The translations under genes were made by a program, and so were the position numbers. Shown piece by piece: positions 6,141-12,481 of a stretch of DNA of 19,079 nucleotides (the stretch's first letter is position 1; each line of letters begins with the position of its first letter). The notes below the pieces were generated by a model. It saw only the letters and a list, made by a program, of their open reading frames with translations. It made no database searches and was not told the DNA's origin. This stretch comes from JBEKYH01 sp049511115 (GTDB lineage: Bacteria > Planctomycetota > Phycisphaerae > Tepidisphaerales > Tepidisphaeraceae), in assembly GCA_049511115.1 (NCBI GenBank), contig JBEKYH010000124.1, positions 1 through 19,079 on the forward strand. Direction: 5' to 3'.

Positions 6141-8003
6141 ATGCCAACTAATTATTCAGGTCGAGTGACGCTGATCCTGGTGATCGTCATGGCGGCGATC
6201 ATCTGTATCCTGCCGCCGCAGACCATGTTCCAATCGGGTTTGAGTTTCCGCGAGCGGACGATGCTCAAGCCGGGCATCGACATGGTCGGCGGAGTGAGCC
6301 TGATCTACAAAATCCGCCCGCCGGAAGGGGTGAGCGGTTCCCTGAATGTAGGGGCCAGCACGTTGGCCGAGCAGGTGATGGAGGCGCTGAAAAAGCGCGT
6401 CGATCCTGACGGCGTGCGCAATCTGGTGTGGCGGCCGATTGGCAGCGATGAACTGGAAATCCAGATGCCGTTGGCGCCGCACTCGGAGAACGCGCCGGTC
6501 ATCCGCGAGGCTTACACGAAATCGCAGGCCGCGCTCGAGGCGACCAATATCCATCAAAGCGACGTGCTGGATGCGGTGGCGATGTCGCCCGGACCGGATC
6601 GGGATAAGAAGCTGAGCGACCTGAGCCAGGGTGATCCGGCGCGGCTGACGCTGTTTAAGTCGCTGGCGGATATGTCGGATCAACTTGCCGCCGCGCGAGC
6701 GCTGGCAGCCAAACCGGGGGTGACCAAGGCGGAAAACGAGCAGGCAGCGAAGACTCTGGATGAGGTGGGCCAGAAATTCGACGACGCCAAGGCGCACATT
6801 GAAGACGACAACATCACGACGGCGGATTACCAGGCGATTCTGGACGGCCTCAAGACCGATCCCACTAAATTCCAGCCGCAATTGGACGACTTGAAAACTC
6901 GCTATGCCAATTTTCCGGCGCGCCTGGCGGCGATGAATGATTTCCAGCAAAAGTACGCGGACTTTGTGACAGTGCGATCGAGTCTGGATGACGCGGCCGA
7001 CTTAAAGCGGTTGCTCAAGGGTTCGGGCGTGCTGGAGTATCACATCGTCGCATACGATGTGAACGATCCTCTATATCACCAGATGTACGATCGCATGAAG
7101 CCTGGCGGTAAAGGGCCTGGCGCGCAGCCGGGCGATAACACATACCGCTGGTATGAGGTGGATCGCGTTGATCAATTTGATAAGCCGGGCGCTCCGCCGC
7201 AGACGGTGGAATGGAACGACAAGCATTACATTCTCTGTCTGGTGACGCCTGAGGCGTCGATGACCAAGAACCAGCCGTGGGCGCTGGAGAGGTCCTATCC
7301 GACCAGCAATGCCCTGGGCGAGCGCTGCGTCGGGTTCCAGTTTGATGTCAACGGCGGGCATCTTTTCAGCGATCTGACGACTCGATGGGAACCAAAAGCG
7401 GGGAGGTCGTTTGAATTGGCGATCGTCCTGGACGGCAAGCTCATCAGCGCCCCGGTTCTGGAGAGCGCCATCACCGGCGGCAGCGGAATCATTGAGGGGG
7501 GCTCGGCCGGTTGGTCGGATGAAGACTTCCAATATCTGATCAACACTCTCAACGCGGGCAGCTTGCCGGCGCAGCTTGAAGACGAGCCGATCAGCGAGCG
7601 GCGCGTGGGCGGCACGCTGGGCGCGGATAATTTGCACAAGGGCCTGGTGGCGTGCGGATTCGGCCTGGTGGTGGTGGCCGTGTTCATGGTCAGCTATTAC
7701 TACCTCGCGGGGCTGGTGGCGTTCTTCGCCATTATCCTCAACTTGATTCTGATCCTGGGCGCTCTGGCGGCACTCAATGCGACGTTCACGCTGCCTTCCA
7801 TCGCGGGAATTGTGCTCAGCGTGGGAACGGCGGTGGACGCCAACGTGCTGATCTTTGAACGACTTCGTGAAGAGCAGCATCGCGGGCTGGGGCTGCGCCT
7901 GGCGCTGCGCAACAGTTATGGCCGCGCCTTCAGCGCCATCATCGACTCCAACATGACGAGTCGGATCACCAGTTTCTCACCAAAACGATTTTCGGCCTGC
8001 TGA
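6141..8003 (+). CDS. secD: Protein translocase subunit SecD, C-terminally broken (lacks TM5-TM6)
   Basis: SecD uses the proton gradient with SecF to pull exported proteins across the inner membrane. TM1 is at about residues 6-24. The large periplasmic part follows, with an unusual helical insertion at about 113-286, then GSGVLEYHIV and the FQFDVNGGHLF...FELAIVLDGKLISAPV...ITGGSGIIEGG region. TM2 is at about 501-520, TM3 about 524-545 and TM4 about 552-572, the last with AVDANVLIFERLREE (D566). After AFSAIIDSNMT the normal protein would continue with TM5, a GTGPVKGFAxTL-type motif and TM6. Here eleven unrelated-looking residues lead to TGA at 8001-8003. The typical post-TM6 sequence (QFLTKTIFGLLIDKVGI) is present in the -1 frame at 7970-8020. 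So about 100 nt (3n+1) appear deleted. The gene is either damaged or misassembled, and intact relatives are probably a fused SecDF. ATG 6141 has GAGG 4 nt upstream. Confidence 0.85.
   Translation: MPTNYSGRVTLILVIVMAAIICILPPQTMFQSGLSFRERTMLKPGIDMVGGVSLIYKIRPPEGVSGSLNVGASTLAEQVMEALKKRVDPDGVRNLVWRPIGSDELEIQMPLAPHSENAPVIREAYTKSQAALEATNIHQSDVLDAVAMSPGPDRDKKLSDLSQGDPARLTLFKSLADMSDQLAAARALAAKPGVTKAENEQAAKTLDEVGQKFDDAKAHIEDDNITTADYQAILDGLKTDPTKFQPQLDDLKTRYANFPARLAAMNDFQQKYADFVTVRSSLDDAADLKRLLKGSGVLEYHIVAYDVNDPLYHQMYDRMKPGGKGPGAQPGDNTYRWYEVDRVDQFDKPGAPPQTVEWNDKHYILCLVTPEASMTKNQPWALERSYPTSNALGERCVGFQFDVNGGHLFSDLTTRWEPKAGRSFELAIVLDGKLISAPVLESAITGGSGIIEGGSAGWSDEDFQYLINTLNAGSLPAQLEDEPISERRVGGTLGADNLHKGLVACGFGLVVVAVFMVSYYYLAGLVAFFAIILNLILILGALAALNATFTLPSIAGIVLSVGTAVDANVLIFERLREEQHRGLGLRLALRNSYGRAFSAIIDSNMTSRITSFSPKRFSAC
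7953..7990 (+). other. Frame junction: deletion/frameshift between SecD and SecF
   Basis: Left of this point the SecD frame reads normally (SAIIDSNMT). Right of it the frame that yields QFLTKTIFGLLIDKVGIKHLG and then SecF is shifted by -1. The SecF frame is open from 7859, so there is no stop between them. An AAAA run at 7982-7985 lies in the overlap. TM5-TM6 of SecD (about 33 residues by comparison with E. coli SecD) is absent from all frames here. Confidence 0.75.
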
Positions 8004-8011
8004 TCGATAAG

Positions 8012-9475
8012 GTGGGCATCAAGCACCTGGGCAGCTTCCCGCTGACATTCCCGAAGTGGGACAAATTGCTCAAACCCAATATTGACTGGATGGGCCTGGC
8101 GTGGATTTTCTATGTGTTCAGCGCCATCGGGATCACCACCGGTTTGGCTTTCTTCGCCTTCTACGCCGAAAAGAAGCAGATGCTGGACATCGAATTCGCG
8201 GCGGGAACCAGTGTGGAATTTGAGCTGAAGGATCCGATGTCCATCGGCGACGTGCGCGATTTGATCGACAAGGCCGACCGCGACGCGATTCCAAGCCCCA
8301 GCGTGGTTTCAGTGGGCGGGGATCAGACGGCGTACCAGGTCATTACGCCCAGCACCGACGCGCCAAAGGTGAGAGACGCCGTCGTCGGCGCTCTCGGCAG
8401 TCGGCTTAAGACGCAGCTTCCCAGCCGGTTTGACGGCGTGGACGATCCGACGGCCGCGGCGGCAATGGGCGACAAGATTCTCTTTCCCATCCCAGCCGAT
8501 CTGCATCTGTGGCCGGGTGGAGACGGGCCCAAGGAAGCGGCCGATTTTTCAGGCGGCGTGGCGATCAAGCTTTCCAACATCAGCCCACCGATCAGTGCGG
8601 CGGAAATCCGCGCGCGCATTGACCGCGACAGGCCGCAGACCCCGGGGGCGGAGAAGTTATCCAGTGTGGTGGTGATTTCGCCGGTCGGCGATGACACGCC
8701 CACGACGACGGCCACGGTTCTGGCGGCCAATCCGGGGATTCTCTATTCCATCGACCGCGAGGGAGACTGGATACAGGGTCTGGCCACGCCGGCGTGGAAT
8801 CTGGTCAAGGGCTCGGTCAATCATGAGGCGACGCTGCGCGGCGTCAATTCGTTTAACCCGTCGGTTGCCGGCGACGCACGCCGCGACGCGATGATCGCGC
8901 TGACGCTGTCCATTCTGGTCATCATGGCCTATATCTGGGTGCGATTCGGCAATCTGAAATACGGCACCGCCACCGTTGTCGCCCTGATTCACGATACGGT
9001 CTTTACGCTGGCTTCTCTGGGATTTGCCCATCTGCTGGCCGACTCATGGATCGGCAATGCACTGCAGCTTGAGCCGTTCAGAATTAACCTGACGGTGGTG
9101 GCGGGCATTCTCACCATCATGGGGTATTCGATGATTGACACCATCGTCGTGTTTGACCGCATTCGCGAGAATCGCGGCAAATATGGGTACCTGTCGCGCC
9201 TGGTCATCAACGACGCCATCAACCAGACGTTATCGCGCACGATCCTGACCTGCGGCACGACGACGATGACCGTCGCGTTCATGTACTTCCTGGGCGGGGC
9301 GGGCATTCACGGTTTCACGTTTGTGCTGCTGACTGGCATATTGGTCGGCACGTATTCGTCGGTGGCCATCGCGGCGCCGATCCTGCTCTACCACTCTGAT
9401 GCGGAGCGCCGCCCCCCGACGGGCGGGGCGCCGCAAAGCCGGATACCGCAGGATGTTGGGGTTGCGCCGAATTAA
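8012..9475 (+). CDS. secF: Protein translocase subunit SecF (probably the C-terminal half of a SecDF fusion)
   Basis: Partner of SecD in proton-driven late steps of export. TM1 is in the stretch WMGLAWIFYVFSAIGITTGLAFF. An enlarged periplasmic domain follows (about residues 55-290), containing the GTSVEFEL strand. TM2 is near ALTLSILVIMAYIWVRF, then the HDTVFTLASLG segment and the signature GYSMIDTIVVFDRIREN (D376 when counted from 8012). The last two spans are in TMTVAFMYFLGG and TFVLLTGILVGTYSSVAIAAPILL. The GTG at 8012 is simply the first permitted codon: no ribosome site precedes it, and the upstream codons in the same frame encode a SecD-like C-terminus. So a separate start is doubtful. 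The 3' end is complete with a Pro/Arg-rich tail. Confidence 0.85.
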   Translation: MGIKHLGSFPLTFPKWDKLLKPNIDWMGLAWIFYVFSAIGITTGLAFFAFYAEKKQMLDIEFAAGTSVEFELKDPMSIGDVRDLIDKADRDAIPSPSVVSVGGDQTAYQVITPSTDAPKVRDAVVGALGSRLKTQLPSRFDGVDDPTAAAAMGDKILFPIPADLHLWPGGDGPKEAADFSGGVAIKLSNISPPISAAEIRARIDRDRPQTPGAEKLSSVVVISPVGDDTPTTTATVLAANPGILYSIDREGDWIQGLATPAWNLVKGSVNHEATLRGVNSFNPSVAGDARRDAMIALTLSILVIMAYIWVRFGNLKYGTATVVALIHDTVFTLASLGFAHLLADSWIGNALQLEPFRINLTVVAGILTIMGYSMIDTIVVFDRIRENRGKYGYLSRLVINDAINQTLSRTILTCGTTTMTVAFMYFLGGAGIHGFTFVLLTGILVGTYSSVAIAAPILLYHSDAERRPPTGGAPQSRIPQDVGVAPN

Positions 9476-9488
9476 TGTGCTTCCCCGA

Positions 9489-9517
9489 TTGACGGCAGGG
9501 CCGCGATTGTGTTAACT
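9489..9517 (+). promoter_or_regulatory. Possible promoter for the LysM gene
   Basis: TTGACG (9489-9494, one mismatch to the -35 consensus) is followed after 17 bp by TTAACT (9512-9517), a poor -10 (3 of 6). Only the -35 is convincing. Confidence 0.25.
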
Positions 9518-9529
9518 ATTGTTTAAACA

Positions 9530-9548
9530 GCGCCGGTTCTTCCGGCGC
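9530..9548 (+). terminator. GC-rich hairpin after secF (terminator without T-run, or leader structure)
   Basis: GCGCCGG (9530-9536) and CCGGCGC (9542-9548) form a perfect 7-bp stem with loop TTCTT. No T-run follows, so intrinsic termination is uncertain. A second dyad, the 12-bp palindrome GCGGAATTCCGC, lies at 9554-9565. Both are in the 138-nt gap between secF and the LysM gene. Confidence 0.35.
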
Positions 9549-9613
9549 GGACTGCGGAATTCCGCGGCCGATGACAAATCAATCATGCAGCAAACTGGGA
9601 AAGGAGTCCCACA

Positions 9614-10531
9614 ATGATGCGCAAGGATGTGCAGTTCGGTCTCACCATCGGCGGGTCGCTCGCCGCAATTCTGGTGATCTGGGTTTCTCTGGTTGACTTT
9701 AAGGGATCGAAGAAGGTGCAGGACGTATCGCTTGCGCCGGCAACGATGCCGTCGGATGCGACAGCTTCGGCGCCACAGAATGTCGCGCCGCCGATTGATC
9801 TGACCACGCCCAGCGGGCCAGCAACCCAGCCGGCGAGCCTAGCGGATTCTTCGACCTCAACCACGGGCCAGGATTGGAACCGCCTGCTGCAGACCGGCAA
9901 CGCTCCAACTCTCTCGGCCACAACACCTGAGCCGACGACACAGCCGGCGTTGGCGTCGGCGATACTTGGATCGAGCACGCCTCTCGACGCTGCACCGCCG
10001 GCGGGCATAACGCCTGATTCGCTGTTGGCCAGCCCATCGACGCGGCCGTCGTCGGCGATGGCTTCCACGGGTGGCCGGACGCATAAGGTGGTTGCAGGCG
10101 AGAGCTTCTTTACGATTGCCGTTGCCGTTTATGGCGACGGGCACTACTTTTCGCGCATTGAGGATGCGAATCCCAATGTGAACCCCAACCGTCTTAAGAT
10201 CGGGACGGTGCTAGTGATCCCCAGTATCGACGGCCCGATCGCGCATCCCTCGCAATCCGCCGCATCCACCAGCGGCACGGCAACGCTCGCGTCGGCCTCG
10301 CTGAAGCCAGGCGCGACGGCCGACCTTGATCCCTCCAAGAGCTACCGCGTGCAACCCTCTGACACGCTGATGGGAATCGCCCGCAAGCTCTATGGCGACG
10401 GCCAGGAATGGCAGAAGATTTATGATGCCAACAAGGACGTGATCGGGGCCAACCCGGCAAGGCTGAAAGTGAACATGGTCCTGAGGCTGCCGGTCGAGCC
10501 GACGGTGGTGTCGGCGACGACGACGAATTGA
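9614..10531 (+). CDS. Membrane-anchored protein with two LysM domains
   Basis: A protein of 305 residues. A short N-terminal hydrophobic span (about residues 8-27, GLTIGGSLAAILVIWVSLV) anchors it in the inner membrane or acts as an uncleaved signal. A long Thr/Ser/Pro/Ala-rich low-complexity linker runs to about residue 150. Two LysM peptidoglycan-binding modules follow: one at about 157-205 (HKVVAGESFFTIAVAVYGDG...NPNRLKIGTVLVIP) and one at about 244-296 (YRVQPSDTLMGIARKLYGDG...NPARLKVNMVLRLP). There is no hydrolase domain, so it probably tethers the envelope to the wall rather than cutting it. The start is ATG 9614 with a strong AAGGAG site (9601-9606, 7-nt spacer). It is separated from secF by 138 nt with hairpins and ended by a strong terminator, so it may be its own unit. 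Confidence 0.85.
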   Translation: MMRKDVQFGLTIGGSLAAILVIWVSLVDFKGSKKVQDVSLAPATMPSDATASAPQNVAPPIDLTTPSGPATQPASLADSSTSTTGQDWNRLLQTGNAPTLSATTPEPTTQPALASAILGSSTPLDAAPPAGITPDSLLASPSTRPSSAMASTGGRTHKVVAGESFFTIAVAVYGDGHYFSRIEDANPNVNPNRLKIGTVLVIPSIDGPIAHPSQSAASTSGTATLASASLKPGATADLDPSKSYRVQPSDTLMGIARKLYGDGQEWQKIYDANKDVIGANPARLKVNMVLRLPVEPTVVSATTTN

Positions 10532-10558
10532 ACATCGACGGCAAAGTGAAGTCTATGC

Positions 10559-10598
10559 GCGGGTCAGGCTCTAAACAGTCCTGACCCGCCTATTTTTT
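10559..10598 (+). terminator. Rho-independent terminator after the LysM gene
   Basis: GCGGGTCAGG (10559-10568) and CCTGACCCGC (10580-10589) form a perfect 10-bp stem with an 11-nt loop, followed by TATTTTTT (10591-10598). It ends 67 nt after the LysM stop and closes the plus-strand block. Confidence 0.93.
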
Positions 10599-10601
10599 GC
10601 C

Positions 10602-10635
10602 TCTACTGTTCTACTGATCCACTGCTCTGCTCTGC
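10602..10635 (+). repeat. Short tandem repeat (8-bp units, then 5-bp units)
   Basis: The units are TCTACTGT, TCTACTGA and TCCACTGC, followed by TCTGC twice. It lies between the LysM terminator and the 3' end of the tRNA gene. No function is evident. Confidence 0.45.
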
Positions 10636-10656
10636 ATGGCGGCCGCAGGCGGCCAT

Positions 10657-10741
10657 TGCCCCAGGTGGGACTCGAACCCACACGGGCCTTTCGGCCCAAC
10701 GGATTTTAAGTCCGTAGCGTCTGCCATTCCGCCACAGGGGC
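10657..10741 (-). tRNA. tRNA-Leu (anticodon UAA)
   Basis: The minus strand folds into an 85-nt class II tRNA. The acceptor starts GCCCCTG and ends CTGGGGC with discriminator A. The D arm is GGCGGAATGGCAGACGC. The anticodon stem ACGGA/TCCGT carries loop CTTAAAA, so the anticodon is TAA, reading UUA/UUG. The long variable arm is GGGCC-GAAA-GGCCC, and the T arm is GTGGG-TTCGAGT-CCCAC. The long variable arm, the A discriminator and the anticodon all agree on leucine. CCA is not encoded (the next bases are ATG). Position 6 opposite 67 is a T-T mismatch in the acceptor stem; the other six pairs are Watson-Crick. Confidence 0.95.
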
Positions 10742-10759
10742 TAAAGCTGGACTTCCCGC

Positions 10760-10789
10760 TTAATATCGCGGAAACGTCTGATTTTACAA
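10760..10789 (-). promoter_or_regulatory. Candidate promoter of tRNA-Leu
   Basis: On the minus strand, TTGTAA (10784-10789) is a -35 match. It is followed after about 16-18 bp by overlapping -10-like hexamers GATATT / TATTAA near 10761-10768. This lies about 20 nt upstream of the tRNA 5' end. Confidence 0.4.
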
Positions 10790-10862
10790 GGGTTCGAGCG
10801 CCTACCACTCCGGTCCGGAAATCGCCCTTCACTCCACCAGAATCGTTTGACCGAGGCCCCCG

Positions 10863-10881
10863 TTGCGCAAGGTTTGCGCAA
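10863..10881. repeat. Inverted/direct repeat of TTGCGCAA after the efflux operon
   Basis: TTGCGCAA occurs at 10863-10870 and 10874-10881, separated by GGT. The unit is itself a palindrome, so the two copies are both direct and inverted repeats and can form an 8-bp hairpin. A T-run (10885-10889) follows on the plus strand only. The repeat lies 22-40 nt beyond the stop of the TolC-family gene on the minus strand, so it may mark the end of that operon. No T-run exists in that direction. Confidence 0.4.
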
Positions 10882-10902
10882 GGCTTTTTCGCTATGGTCA
10901 CC

Positions 10903-12480
10903 TTACGGACGGGTGGCGGGCGACAGCAGGTCATCGCCCGAACGTTGGGTGGCGGTGGGTTGCGTGGTATCGAGGACGCGGAACGGCGTATGCGGGGTCA
11001 GCCAATCACTCGGCAGAATCGCGGGAGCAGTTGTCGTTCCCATCGCGGCAATCGGTCTAGAAGCCGCCCCTGCCGTTTCCGCCTCGATTCGCGGAAACGA
11101 CAAGCCAACAGCACTCTCCAATCCGATGACCGCCTGGTGATAGGCCTGAATCGCGTCCTCGTAATTCTGCAAGACACCCACGTATTCACGGATCGAGTTC
11201 AGCAGGTCGTCGAATTGAGAATTGCCGAGTTTGAAGGAAAGCTGCGCGAGCTTGACGTTTTCCTCTTCCTGCGGAATGGTGACGTTCCGATAGAAAGCCA
11301 CGTCTTCGGCCGCGATTTGCAGAGCATTGAGAGCATTGCGAACATCCTGCTTGACCTGCCCCTGGAGCGTGACATAGGTACGTTCGGTTTGCTCCTGCTG
11401 GTCCTTAGCCAGCCAGTAATTGACGATGCCGGGATCAAAGATCGGCAGTGAAGTGCTGAAGCTCGGGCCGCCGGTCCATTTCTTATTCCCGTCGCGTGCA
11501 AAGTCAGCTCCGAACGTCGTCTGGGGGATGAAGCCCAGGCGCGCGAGCGTTACAGAGGTGTCGGCTATTTTGCGGTCATAATCGGCGCGAATGAGGTCCA
11601 GGCGATATTTGCCCGCCAGATCCTCAAGCCGTTGCTGCTGAGGCAGGGCGTCGATGACATTTGGGGCCTCGCTGACGCTGGCTGGAAGCTGCCAGTGGGG
11701 CGCGGACTGCACGCCCATGAGCCAGTTCATTTGTCGCGCCGCGCCGTCGTATTGAGTATCGTAGTGGTGGGCCTGGCGAAGAGAATCTTCATAGGCGATG
11801 ACGGCGCGGTTGAAGTCGGCGCGCGTGACCAGGCCGGCCTTGAGCTGGGCTTGCGCTTCGTCAACGGCCTGTTTGTACGTGTCGGCAATTCGCCGTTGGA
11901 GCGCGCCGTCGCGGGTGATGTAGACCAACTGGTCGTACTGGGTCTGAACCTGCTGGGCGAGGCCAAACGCCTGATTGGCCACGTCGATACCCGCCTGCAA
12001 GCGCTGCGCCTTGGCGATGGCCACCTTGTGCGGCTGCGTGAGAAAGCCATTAATCGCCTCGGTAATATCGAGGTCAAATGCCGTCGCGGGACCGGTGCCT
12101 GAAGAGATGGGGAAATAGAACGCGCCGGTTTGCCCAAAGCCCGGATTATCCAATAGGCCCGCTTGCACCAGATTCGCCTGGGCGATAGCCAGGGACGCCG
12201 ACTGTGTTACCAGCGAAAAATTATGCCCCAGCGCCCGGCGTATTGCCTCGCCGGGTGTCAAATCACCAGTCGGCCCGGCCACCTCCGCGCGCAAATCTGT
12301 TTTAAGCAACTGCGCCGTGTCCAGCGCAAAGGCGTAGCGATCGTTGAACATCTGGTTCACTTCCGCCAGATGTTGCGCGTCGGGATCGGGTTTCTTCCAT
12401 CCTTCGCAGCCGCTCAGCGCCGCTGCACCGAGAAGCGCAATCAGACAGAGGCTGCGGGGAATTGGTCGGCGGGGAGTCAT
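10903..12480 (-). CDS. TolC-family outer-membrane efflux lipoprotein (CusC/CzcC-like)
   Basis: The outer-membrane exit duct of the tripartite RND system. The 525-residue protein starts with a lipoprotein signal peptide: a basic start, then LCLIALLGAAALSGC with the lipidated Cys at 25. The body has the repeated long amphipathic helices of the TolC/OEP family, including YRLDLIRADYDRKIADTSVTLARLGFIPQTTFG in the middle and ALNALQIAAEDVAFYRNVTIPQEEENVKLAQLSFKLGNSQF near the end, a common motif of the family. A C-terminal stretch of about 45 residues is Ala/Thr/Pro-rich and probably unstructured. Its ATG lies one nucleotide after the pump stop codon (TGA-G-ATG), so it is translationally coupled and the last gene of the operon. 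Metal specificity cannot be read from this subunit. Confidence 0.9.
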   Translation of the reverse strand: MTPRRPIPRSLCLIALLGAAALSGCEGWKKPDPDAQHLAEVNQMFNDRYAFALDTAQLLKTDLRAEVAGPTGDLTPGEAIRRALGHNFSLVTQSASLAIAQANLVQAGLLDNPGFGQTGAFYFPISSGTGPATAFDLDITEAINGFLTQPHKVAIAKAQRLQAGIDVANQAFGLAQQVQTQYDQLVYITRDGALQRRIADTYKQAVDEAQAQLKAGLVTRADFNRAVIAYEDSLRQAHHYDTQYDGAARQMNWLMGVQSAPHWQLPASVSEAPNVIDALPQQQRLEDLAGKYRLDLIRADYDRKIADTSVTLARLGFIPQTTFGADFARDGNKKWTGGPSFSTSLPIFDPGIVNYWLAKDQQEQTERTYVTLQGQVKQDVRNALNALQIAAEDVAFYRNVTIPQEEENVKLAQLSFKLGNSQFDDLLNSIREYVGVLQNYEDAIQAYHQAVIGLESAVGLSFPRIEAETAGAASRPIAAMGTTTAPAILPSDWLTPHTPFRVLDTTQPTATQRSGDDLLSPATRP

Positions 12481-12481
12481 C

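Noticed and set aside
7652..7858. A short open frame within secD in the SecF frame
   Set aside because: It ends at a stop at 7858, and its peptide is Gly/Arg-rich shadow sequence. It is not part of SecF.
7976..7991. Programmed -1 frameshift to make SecDF, using the AAAA run
   Set aside because: Only the A-site codon could re-pair (AAA to AAA); the P-site CCA to ACC does not. Even with a slip, TM5-TM6 would still be missing, so deletion or misassembly explains more.
10636..11451. A 271-codon plus-strand open frame
   Set aside because: It runs across the tRNA-Leu gene and the antisense of the TolC-family gene, and has no coherent protein character.
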